Source: an uncultured Verrucomicrobiota bacterium | Lineage (GTDB): Bacteria; Verrucomicrobiota; Kiritimatiellia; RFP12; UBA3636 | Reading direction: 5' to 3' | Length of the DNA: 47,609 bases | Assembly (NCBI GenBank): GCA_947169825.1 | Contig: CAMVRE010000004.1 | Span: 1 to 47,609, forward strand | Part shown: in pieces, positions 9,101 through 17,272 of the stretch | Numbering within the stretch: position 1 is the first letter of the stretch | Layout of the letters: every line of letters begins with the position of its first letter | Position numbers and translations under genes: made by a program | Notes under the pieces: generated by a model | What the model saw: only the letters and a program-made list of their open reading frames with translations | Told to the model about the DNA's origin: nothing | The model's database searches: none

Positions 9101-10108
9101 CTACGGCTCGACCGTCGCGGACCGCACCGCGAAGGGCTCGTCCGAGTCATCCGCGACGGCGACGAACACCTTGTAGACCGGCTTCTCCAGGGCGCAGGAG
9201 AAGGCGCCGGAGCCGGGATCGACGAAGCCGAGGCGCCGCTGCTCGTCGTCCGCGTATTGCACCCCGACGCGGACTTTCGGCGGGGCGTTGGTGCTTCCGG
9301 GAACGCCGCACCGCACGGACAGCGTTCCGCGGACGGACGGCCGGTACAGGACGAGAATGCAGTCCCGCTTCCGCGCCGGACCGAGCGTCTGGAACCAGGT
9401 GTTCGTGTTCCCGTCGATCGCGCATTCCGGCCCGTGCCCCGGCGCGACGGCCATCCCCTCCGTCGCCGCGAACGCCTCGGCCGGCGGCGGAGGCGGCGGG
9501 ATGAGTTCCTCGGCCCCGGGGGCCGGACGGGCGGGGGTTCCGGCCCGGAGGAGCCATCCGGCCGCGAAGCCGGCGACGAGGAAGAACGAGAACACGGCGG
9601 CGCGGTAGTGGGCGAACAGCCGGAAGATCCGGTCGAACGAGAGGCCGGCCCGCCTTCCCGGCCCGGGGTTCCAGCGGATGCCGACGCCGCGCTGCCGTTC
9701 GATGCTCGCGCCGAGCGGGCCGAGCTTCCGTTTCAGGCGGCGGACGGCCTGCTCGGCGGCGCGGGAGTCGGCGGGGCCCTTCCCGCCGTAGAGCTCGCGA
9801 TAGATGTCCCCGTCCGAAACGGGGTTGCCGACGTTCCGGAGCAGGAGCCAGAGCACCTTGATCTCCGACGACGAAAGGCCTCCCAGCAGCAGCCGGATCT
9901 GCGCTTCGGAGAACGAGGACCCGGCATCCCCGGCGGAATCGGACGCCAGCCCGGCGGCCTTCCGGGCCCCCTCGCCCCGGAGGATGGAGGCGGGAAACCC
10001 GCGGGAGGCCAGCTCGGCGAGGAGCGTCTCCGCGCCCTCCTCGCCGACCTCCACGACTAGGATCGTCCGCCCGGACGACCCGGATCTCCTGCCCGCCTTC
10101 GTAGCCAT
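9101..10108 (-). CDS. ToxR-like membrane-bound winged-helix regulator with F5/8C (discoidin)-like C-terminal domain
   Basis: Start MATKAGRRSG; OmpR/PhoB-type wHTH (LSSSEIKVLWLLL...AVRRLKRKLGPLGASIERQRGVGIRWNP), one TM segment (AAVFSFFLVAGFAAGWLLRAG), then GHGPECAIDGNTNTWFQTLGPARKRDCILVLY. Confidence 0.75.
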   Translation of the reverse strand: MATKAGRRSGSSGRTILVVEVGEEGAETLLAELASRGFPASILRGEGARKAAGLASDSAGDAGSSFSEAQIRLLLGGLSSSEIKVLWLLLRNVGNPVSDGDIYRELYGGKGPADSRAAEQAVRRLKRKLGPLGASIERQRGVGIRWNPGPGRRAGLSFDRIFRLFAHYRAAVFSFFLVAGFAAGWLLRAGTPARPAPGAEELIPPPPPPAEAFAATEGMAVAPGHGPECAIDGNTNTWFQTLGPARKRDCILVLYRPSVRGTLSVRCGVPGSTNAPPKVRVGVQYADDEQRRLGFVDPGSGAFSCALEKPVYKVFVAVADDSDEPFAVRSATVEP

Positions 10109-10201
10109 CGCGGCCGCGGATACTACCACGCCCCGCCGGAAAACACACGCCAAAAATGATCGCGCGGCTTCGGCGGGCCGATCCGTCTCCCCTTCCGTAT
10201 C

Positions 10202-11164
10202 TCAGAACGGAGGTTCGTAGCCCGGCGGCGGCGTCCAGGGTTTCTTTTCCGGAAGATCGTCGAGAAGCCCGGCCCACGGATCGGAAACGGCGGCGTTGCC
10301 GTTCGGCGCGGCGGGCGCGCCGGCTTCGGACACGCGATTCGTGGAGACGGGCGGCGACGCGGAATCGCGCCGTTCCGTGGGAACGGTCGCGCGTGCCGCT
10401 TCAAGCGCGTTGGTCCGGACGGTCTCGAAGAAGGCGACGAGCCGAGCGTCGTCCGGATGTTCGAGGATCATCTTCGCGGCGTTCTCCGCGCGCTGCGGGC
10501 TCGCTCTCCACTTGGGAACTTCGCGACAAAGAATTTCATCGAGCATATCGAACAACTGTGTGTCGACACTGGCTCGTTCCAATAGAAATCGGATAAGCGG
10601 AACCTGCTGTGACGAGGGTGGCGCCTCGTATTGCAAATGTGTTGAAATGGTTCGATAGACCTCTTGCCTTGCCCAGTTTTCAGTCGGGATGACATCCGCG
10701 ATTGCCTGCAATCGGGTAAGACAATCTGGATTGCTAAGAGACAATCGGGCAAGGGAGTAGGCGGCCGTCCGTCGTTCGGGTTCGTTTATATCGGTAAGGA
10801 GGCGTTCGAGAAATGCATATGCCTCTTCGCATGGATAGTCGCGAATACAACAAATGGCCTGAAAACGATCGTTTTTGTCTTGGAATGACTCGCCATCGGC
10901 GAGGTTGTCGACAAGATACTTCAGAGCCAGAACAGCGTCTTCATTCGACAGTTTGCAGACTGTTTGAAGATAGCCCTTTACGGCGCTCCCCTTCTCGTGG
11001 CGGTCAGAGAGAGCTTCCCGCAATCCAGCAAAGTAGGCAATGGGGTCTTCGGGAATGGTTGGGGCGAAGGCGCTTGAGACATTGTCGTCCTGGTTGATTG
11101 AGCCGGGAGTTTGAGCAACGGCCATAGCGGCCGATGCAAAAAGGAGCGGAAGAAACGATTTCAT
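10202..11164 (-). CDS. Secreted HEAT-like helical protein, paralogue of 4239-5060
   Basis: Signal peptide MKSFLPLLFASAAMAVAQ; repeated helical motifs (ERRTAAYSLARLSLSN...); 4-nt ATGA overlap with the upstream 1108-aa gene. Confidence 0.7.
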   Translation of the reverse strand: MKSFLPLLFASAAMAVAQTPGSINQDDNVSSAFAPTIPEDPIAYFAGLREALSDRHEKGSAVKGYLQTVCKLSNEDAVLALKYLVDNLADGESFQDKNDRFQAICCIRDYPCEEAYAFLERLLTDINEPERRTAAYSLARLSLSNPDCLTRLQAIADVIPTENWARQEVYRTISTHLQYEAPPSSQQVPLIRFLLERASVDTQLFDMLDEILCREVPKWRASPQRAENAAKMILEHPDDARLVAFFETVRTNALEAARATVPTERRDSASPPVSTNRVSEAGAPAAPNGNAAVSDPWAGLLDDLPEKKPWTPPPGYEPPF

Positions 11165-14100
11165 GGTTTTGTCGTAGGTTGTTTGTTTCCGTGAAGGTGA
11201 AAACCGACGGGGACGATCCCGAGATCATGGTGGAATCCCCACGTTCCAGTCGCATCGTCGTATCGCCAATGGTTCCAGAGCCCATCGATATCGCCAGCAG
11301 AAATGTCGCACTGTGTTGATGGGTTTCTTCCCTGCATTAACAACCGGAGAATCAATGTGGATTGGGTAAGGTTCGTCGGATAGTATCCTTCATAGCTGTC
11401 CGAAGGCCAGTCGAGCGGAAGACGATCCTTGTCCACGTACCCGGAAACAGAAAGATTCGTTTTTTGAGGTCTAATTGCGTAGATGTCTCTTAATCCGCAT
11501 GAATGTCCAAACTCGTGGGCATAGGTCACGGGAGGGCTGTCGCCTTGAACGACACAACCATTGGTGCTCGTTAATCCGCCTGCGCCTACAATTGTTTCGA
11601 CGCAATATAATTCAACGCCGCCAGGAGCAAATCCATATGCGCAAATGTTGCTGTGCAAGTTGACTTGGTTGGGGCCATCGGGAATCATCGTCCAGGCTTG
11701 GTTCGTCACGAAGTTGACCTCGGCCAGCTGCCACGTGATTCCGGCCTGGTCCCAGATGCGGTTGATCTCCGGGAACTTGCCCCGGAGGACGGATTCCCCG
11801 ACGGCGGGAGCGCCGTTCGTTCCGCACACGATCCAGGCGTAGACCGGGACGGTGGTCCGCGGCATCGCGCGGGCGCGGACAAGGGGCGGCGGACCGGAAT
11901 AGCCCGTGATGTGCGCGGTCAGCGTGACATCGCCCTTGGAATTCCCCGTGACGGAAACCTGTCGTCCCGTTCGGACGTTCCCGACGAACTGAACGCGGTT
12001 CTCCGGCGTCGCGGTCCATTCGATCAGGGAATCCGGGAATGCGGCCGGCGACACCTCCATCCGAAAGGTCGCCGGCTCGTCGATGATGATTCCGCACGGG
12101 TTGATGATCCGGTTGCCGACGCGCATTGTCGTGACGGGTTCCAGTATCGCATCGATGGCCCAGACGCGCAACGTCCGCGTTCCGAAGACTTCGTTCGATA
12201 CGACGGAGCCGTTGCCGTCGTAGTGTCGGCGGACGAGCTGGTATTCGATCTCGGATGGCGCGCCTCCGGACACCCCCGTCGCATAGATCGTTGCGGAAAC
12301 GGGGCATTGTCCGGCCTCCACCCAGTTCGAAGGCGCCACGCTGTCCCAGATCGAAAGGTTGGAGTCGATGTGCCGTAGGCGCGCGTAGGTGAAGCACGTC
12401 GGCCGGGAGCAGCAGCAGTAGGCTTCGTCCGGGAAGTCCAGCTCGGCGAATTCCGAGAGGGCCGTTCCCGTTCCGTCCACCCGAATCACCGGAATCGGAC
12501 AGGTGCAATCCGCCGTGGCGTTTGTCCTTGACGGGCATCCGTCCCGGTGCGGACAGGAGTGTTCGTCGTCTTCGTCGTGGTACATTCCGCAGGCGGCGCA
12601 CCAGACGAGAGGCCCGCCTTCGCACCGGTGGATGCCGTGGTAGATGTCCGCATCGCCCCAGCAATGGTGCTTCGGCCCGAAACGGATGTATCCGTAGTCG
12701 CTGTCGCCGGGCTCTTCCGTGACGTGGAGCGAGACGAACTTCCCCTGCTGGATCTGGAAGCCGTCGATTTCATCCGCCTCGTGAAGCTCGAAGGTGCAGG
12801 AGGCGGGTTCCGTCACGATGGAATAGACACAGAAGCCCTCGCCGTGGATGCAGCTCCCGAGCATGTCGTCGTCGCCGGATTCGCAGCGCAGGTAGATGCG
12901 CGGCTCGGCGACGAAGCCCTCGCCTTTCGTCTGCTTCCCGTCGAACACGCCGAGAAGGTCGTGGAGCCGGAGGCAGGGGCCGTTGAACTCCTTCTGGGGC
13001 CGGTTCGGGGACGAGCGGAGGAGCCGGGTTGGCTGGCCGGGAAGCGCGTTGGACATCGAAAGGTCGACCGCATCAACGCCGCGGGAGAAGAGCCGGAAGG
13101 GAACTTCGACGCCGCTCGGAATCCCGAAGACATAGTGCCGCGCGTTTCGCAGCGGAATCGTGACGGAGCCGAGGACGAGCGATGCCGCGGCGCCGTCCGG
13201 GATGGCCGTGCCGAGCGTGACGACGAGATTCGTCTTTCCGGCGTTGTCCGCCCAGATGGGATCCGCCGCCCACGTGGCGGGGGCGGCGCCGTCGGGGATG
13301 CCGTCGTTGTTCTCGTCGGCGTCGAGCGGATCCGCGCCGGCGAGGACTTCGGCGGAGTCGGAGAGACTGTCGCCGTCCGTGTCCGCGCGGCGCGGGTCGG
13401 TGCCGTGGACGAACACCTCGTCCCAATCGGGGAGCCCGTCGCCGTCGGAGTCCGCGTTCGGGTCGAGACCGGACGTGTTCCTCCACTCGAGCGCAAACCG
13501 CGCCGGCGTCCGCAGCGCACCGTTCGTGCAGAGCAGGTCCGCGATGCTCTGCGGCTCGCCCGGAGGGCTCGCCCCACCATTGACGCGCCAGACTGGTGCG
13601 GAGAGACTCCCCCACCCGGCTCCGCCGGGAGCCCCCTCGGGGAGGGGGCCGAAGTAGAGCGCGTTCACGGCGTTCGTCCCCGCCTGCGCGCCGATTGCGA
13701 AGTTCGTCGCAGGCGGGTCGAGCGCGTCGGCGAAGTCGTAGCGGTAGGTGAAGTCGCCCGTGGGCTTCAGTTCCGCCTGGATCGTCGCGCGGCGGCCCGG
13801 CAAACGGTCCACGAGCACGTTCTCCCACGCGACGATCAGCCCGCCGCCCGGCGCCGGCGCGTGCCAGAAGCGCGACGGCACCGCGTCCGTCTCGACCGTC
13901 GCCGGCAGGATCCCGAGAGGCGCGCGAAAGGGCGCCAGCGCCGTCTCCAGGTGGGGCGAGGCGTCCCCGCCGAGCCGCTGCGGCAGCGCCGCTCCGACCG
14001 GCGGATGCCTCGCGTTCTCGAACGACAGTGCCCCCGACGCGCTCGCGTAGACGCGGCGCACCGGATTCGTCCCGAGCGCGAAGAACGGCTTCTCGCATTC

Positions 14101-14487
14101 GATCCAGATTCCGTCCTCCGACGCCCCGCGCAGCCGCCACGCCGCCGCCTCGACCGAATTCGTCGGTTCCGCGCGCAGCGCGACGCCCTCCGTTCGCACC
14201 TCGACGAGCCCGAACGCCGGCTCTGGCGGTGGCGCGGGCAGAACGGGGTTTCCGGCGCGGAGCCCGCCGCCGTTCCCGCCGCCCGGCTTCGTGCCGCCGA
14301 TCGCGACGACCGCGACGAGCATCGCGAGCGCGGCGGCCTCGCCGAGCGGCCCGCTCCGGCGCAGGCGCGCCAGCATCTCCCGCCCCTGCGGCGATCGCGC
14401 CGCCATCCGCGCAAGCCCGTAGAGCCCAAAGCCGCACCAAATGGCGGCCAGGGCGACGGCGAAGATCTGGACGGAAGCGTCGGTCAT
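11161..14487 (-). CDS. Large TSP3-like/metzincin-like protein, paralogue of 5079-8324
   Basis: 1108 aa; N-terminal half nearly the same as the 1081-aa protein; NADSDGDGLPDWDEVFVHGTDPRRADTDGDSLSD; HEFGHSCGLRD; LLMQGR; Cys/His-rich HRCEGGPLVWCAACGMYHDEDDEHSCPHRDGC. Confidence 0.8.
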   Translation of the reverse strand: MTDASVQIFAVALAAIWCGFGLYGLARMAARSPQGREMLARLRRSGPLGEAAALAMLVAVVAIGGTKPGGGNGGGLRAGNPVLPAPPPEPAFGLVEVRTEGVALRAEPTNSVEAAAWRLRGASEDGIWIECEKPFFALGTNPVRRVYASASGALSFENARHPPVGAALPQRLGGDASPHLETALAPFRAPLGILPATVETDAVPSRFWHAPAPGGGLIVAWENVLVDRLPGRRATIQAELKPTGDFTYRYDFADALDPPATNFAIGAQAGTNAVNALYFGPLPEGAPGGAGWGSLSAPVWRVNGGASPPGEPQSIADLLCTNGALRTPARFALEWRNTSGLDPNADSDGDGLPDWDEVFVHGTDPRRADTDGDSLSDSAEVLAGADPLDADENNDGIPDGAAPATWAADPIWADNAGKTNLVVTLGTAIPDGAAASLVLGSVTIPLRNARHYVFGIPSGVEVPFRLFSRGVDAVDLSMSNALPGQPTRLLRSSPNRPQKEFNGPCLRLHDLLGVFDGKQTKGEGFVAEPRIYLRCESGDDDMLGSCIHGEGFCVYSIVTEPASCTFELHEADEIDGFQIQQGKFVSLHVTEEPGDSDYGYIRFGPKHHCWGDADIYHGIHRCEGGPLVWCAACGMYHDEDDEHSCPHRDGCPSRTNATADCTCPIPVIRVDGTGTALSEFAELDFPDEAYCCCSRPTCFTYARLRHIDSNLSIWDSVAPSNWVEAGQCPVSATIYATGVSGGAPSEIEYQLVRRHYDGNGSVVSNEVFGTRTLRVWAIDAILEPVTTMRVGNRIINPCGIIIDEPATFRMEVSPAAFPDSLIEWTATPENRVQFVGNVRTGRQVSVTGNSKGDVTLTAHITGYSGPPPLVRARAMPRTTVPVYAWIVCGTNGAPAVGESVLRGKFPEINRIWDQAGITWQLAEVNFVTNQAWTMIPDGPNQVNLHSNICAYGFAPGGVELYCVETIVGAGGLTSTNGCVVQGDSPPVTYAHEFGHSCGLRDIYAIRPQKTNLSVSGYVDKDRLPLDWPSDSYEGYYPTNLTQSTLILRLLMQGRNPSTQCDISAGDIDGLWNHWRYDDATGTWGFHHDLGIVPVGFHLHGNKQPTTKP

Positions 14488-14574
14488 CGGATCATCAAGG
14501 CGCGGCGCTCCGCATCCCTCGCGGAAGCGCGCCTCGCATGCGCACCATTCTACGCCCGGATCGCCCCGCCCGAA

Positions 14575-14595
14575 TGCTACAAATTTGCTACAAAT
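14575..14595. promoter_or_regulatory. Second copy of direct repeat TGCTACAAAT-N1-TGCTACAAAT, upstream of the 1108-aa gene
   Basis: TGCTACAAAT at 14575-14584 and 14586-14595. Confidence 0.5.
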
Positions 14596-14627
14596 TCATC
14601 CCCGCCCTGTGCATGCGATTAACGCCG

Positions 14628-14655
14628 GCGTGGCGGGGTCTGCATCCCGCCACGC
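14628..14655. repeat. GC-rich hairpin, second copy of the 9046-9075 element
   Basis: GCGTGGCGGG gtctgcat CCCGCCACGC. Confidence 0.7.
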
Positions 14656-14704
14656 TGTGCAAGGCCGTCCTTCGACCGCCGTGGGCGGTTCTTTCGACCG
14701 ACCG

Positions 14705-14733
14705 AAAAATGTCGCCTGCCAGGCGACATTTTT
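14705..14733. repeat. Near-perfect inverted repeat, possible bidirectional terminator or structured leader
   Basis: AAAAATGTCGCC tgcca GGCGACATTTTT. Confidence 0.6.
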
Positions 14734-14824
14734 CCCGGGGCGCTGTGGCAGTCTACCCCCCGTTCCGCGGGAATACGCCCGCGAAACGCCACCACGCCAC
14801 CCCCGAACAGAAAGGACAATCGCA

Positions 14825-15784
14825 ATGGACAACCCCAACCGCCAGCTCGTTCCGATTCCGCAGACGCCGGCACCCCTCGCCCCCGTCGTCATCGACGACG
14901 CCTTCATCAAATCGCGCATCTTCACCATCCGCGGCATGCAGGTGATGCTTGACCGGGATCTGGCCGTCATCTATGGTGTGGAGACAAAGGCCCTCAACCA
15001 GGCCGTCAAGCGAAACGCCGAACGATTCCCCGAAAGCTTTATGTTCCGGCTCTCTTCCGCGGAAGCGGAGAAATGGAAGTCACAGATTGTGACCTCCAAT
15101 CTGACGCCGAAGGAAGAGGCCGGACTGAGGATGGGGCTCCGGCGCCCTCCGTATGCTTTCACCGAACAGGGAATCGCCATGCTCTCGGCGGTCCTGAAAA
15201 GCAGGACCGCCGTTCTGGTGAGCGTCCGCATCATGGAGATTTTCGTCGCCATGCGCAGGGCGTTCGTATCGATGGCGCCGATGCTGGCGAGGCTCGACAC
15301 CGTCGAGCGTCGCCAGATCACCGACCAGGCCCGCAACGAGGAACGCTTCGACACGATCTTCAAGGCGATGGACGGCGGAGACTTCCCGCCGCAGAAGGTC
15401 TTCTTCGACGGCCAGGTCTACGATGCGTTCGAGCAGATGAAGAGGTTCGTCCGCATGGCGAAGACCGAGCTGATCGTCATCGATCCGTACTTCGACGACT
15501 CCGTCCTCCCGCTCGTCGCGCAGAAACGGAGCGGCGTGTCGGTCCTCGTGGTCAGGAACTCCCGCAACAAGCAGCTGCACGCCGCCGACGTGGCCGCCTT
15601 CAACGCGCAGTACGGAAACTCTCTCGCCGTGAAGATCTCGGACCGGTTCCACGACCGCTTCCTGATCCTCGACCGCTTCGTCCTGATCCACGTCGGGGCC
15701 TCGCTGAACCACCTCGGCAAGCGGTGCTTCGCCTTCTCCTCCCTGGACAAGTCCAACATCCCCGACATCCTGGCGAAAATCTGA
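14825..15784 (+). CDS. ORF6N-domain DNA-binding protein with C-terminal PLD-like domain
   Basis: Start MDNPNRQLVPIPQTPAPL; ORF6N signature IFTIRGMQVMLDRDLAVIYGVETKALNQAVKRNAERFPESFMFRLS..RRPPYAFTEQGIAMLSAVLKS; C-term HDRFLILD; AGAAAGGA upstream. Confidence 0.85.
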   Translation: MDNPNRQLVPIPQTPAPLAPVVIDDAFIKSRIFTIRGMQVMLDRDLAVIYGVETKALNQAVKRNAERFPESFMFRLSSAEAEKWKSQIVTSNLTPKEEAGLRMGLRRPPYAFTEQGIAMLSAVLKSRTAVLVSVRIMEIFVAMRRAFVSMAPMLARLDTVERRQITDQARNEERFDTIFKAMDGGDFPPQKVFFDGQVYDAFEQMKRFVRMAKTELIVIDPYFDDSVLPLVAQKRSGVSVLVVRNSRNKQLHAADVAAFNAQYGNSLAVKISDRFHDRFLILDRFVLIHVGASLNHLGKRCFAFSSLDKSNIPDILAKI

Positions 15785-15883
15785 CTGGCGAGGGATGCGC
15801 GCAACGGTTCCGCCGTCGCGCGCATCCCGTCGTAGCTCGCTTCGCTCGGCCAACGGCTGGCAACCAGCACTCGGTATTCAGCA

Positions 15884-16399
15884 TTGTCCGCGCCGCGCGG
15901 GCCATTCAGCACTCAGCATTCAGCATTCAGCATTGCCCGCGCAACGCGCGGGCTCTCGCCCGCCGTTGTCGTCCCCGCCGTCGTTCCTGCGGACGAGTCC
16001 ACCACGGATACCCGTTCCCGTCACGCGCCGATCAGGCGTTGTATCGCCGAAGAACGGCTGGCCGCGAACACGAACGACATCGTCGGCATCGTCCTCAAGA
16101 CGGAATACGACATCTCGTTCTCGCCGGCATCGGTTATTTCCAATTCGTTCCGACGAGTGCTGTCCGTCGGCGCCCATGTGGACACGCCGGCCTTTGCCGC
16201 GGCCTATCCGCGAATTGCATGGAATGTCTCCGGAATGTTCATCGCAACGGAACACTATACGGACGACGTGTATCTGTCGGAAAGGCAAAAAGGATTCAAT
16301 ACGCATGTTGAAATGGGGATGAAGTGGGCTTGGGACGCCTTGCACGAAGACGGCTGGCTCGACGTTTCCCCGACGAACGGCCCGCCGGCCGGTCCGTAA
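15884..16399 (+). pseudogene. ORF of uncertain start overlapping the heptamer repeat; possible 5'-truncated gene
   Basis: ORF reads through the repeat (QHSAFSI); plausible coding only from about 15955. AVVVPAVVPADEST resembles AVVSAVVYADESVT at about 17170-17215. Confidence 0.35.
15904..15954. repeat. Second heptamer array (cattcag/cactcag, ~4.6 units) followed by a perfect GC hairpin
   Basis: cattcag cactcag cattcag cattcag catt at 15904-15935, then GCCCGCGC aac GCGCGGGC at 15936-15954. Confidence 0.85.
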
Positions 16400-16454
16400 T
16401 GTCGTTTCCATTCGGGTCCCGCGCCCCGCCGCGCCGGCGGAGGGACGGACGATC

Positions 16455-16599
16455 TTGCAATTCTGTGACGATTTCCGGACAAATCCGCGAAAACGCCCGC
16501 AAAACCGGCCCCTCCGTTCCGGATTGTAAAACCATCGTCAAATCGTCTCCCGCCCCCTTGTATTCCCATCCCCGTTATGCTACTTTTCCACTTGTCGGC
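16455..16599 (+). repeat. Copy B of a ~145-bp dispersed intergenic repeat
   Basis: Aligns almost gaplessly with the reverse complement of 44365-44508; shared blocks include TGTGACGATT, ATTGTAAAA, GTCAAATCGTCTCCCG, CCCCTTG, TGCTAC, TGTCGGC. Confidence 0.8.
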
Positions 16600-16678
16600 C
16601 CACCGAGTGGCGGGTTACGATATTTCACGAATTCGGACACCAAGAATCCACAACCACGAACACAAAAGGAGCCAAATA

Positions 16679-16855
16679 ATGAAACTTGAAGACATTTCTT
16701 ACAATACGGACATTCCTCTGGAAACAATCGATGACATTTGCAAACAAGTTCGCAGTCAGCAAAAACTCATTTCCGAGATTATTCAAGTTCTCAAAACGAA
16801 GTTCCCGGAAGAGTTCTCCACGAAGGAAGGTGCTCCACTTTCCACAAATCCTTGA
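16679..16855 (+). CDS. Small protein (58 aa) of unknown function
   Basis: MKLEDISYNTDIPLETIDDICKQVRSQQKLISEIIQVLKTKFPEEFSTKEGAPLSTNP; good SD (aaaggagccaaataATG). Confidence 0.6.
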   Translation: MKLEDISYNTDIPLETIDDICKQVRSQQKLISEIIQVLKTKFPEEFSTKEGAPLSTNP

Positions 16856-17272
16856 CATAATCAGAATCATACATTCCCGACCCTATCGTACGGACGCGGA
16901 GCTTTTTTCGCATCCGTGCGTGGGTTGTTGAATTCACCTCCTGACTCATTCTGCCGGAACAATCGTACGCCAGCCAACGGACTCGCTGACGAGTTCCATT
17001 TGGTGGTGTGTATTTCCCGATTACCGCCATTGATCAAGAGCCGCGTTATATCCCGCGCACAGACTCGAGCCCATGACCCGCGTCCCGGCACCCGATCTGC
17101 CGCCCCCACGCGATCATTTTCCGCCCGTTCGCGTCGCGCCCGAAGATTTCAACGACGTAAATCAGCCCCCGCCCGCCGTTGTTTCCGCCGTTGTTTATGC
17201 AGATGAATCTGTCACGCTTGTACAAACAAAGCGACCACCTCTTCCGTATGTCTTGCAGAACATAGTTGGCGG

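Noticed and set aside
16853-16895. Sigma70 promoter starting TTGACA at 16853
   Set aside because: No acceptable -10 hexamer at 16-18 nt spacing.
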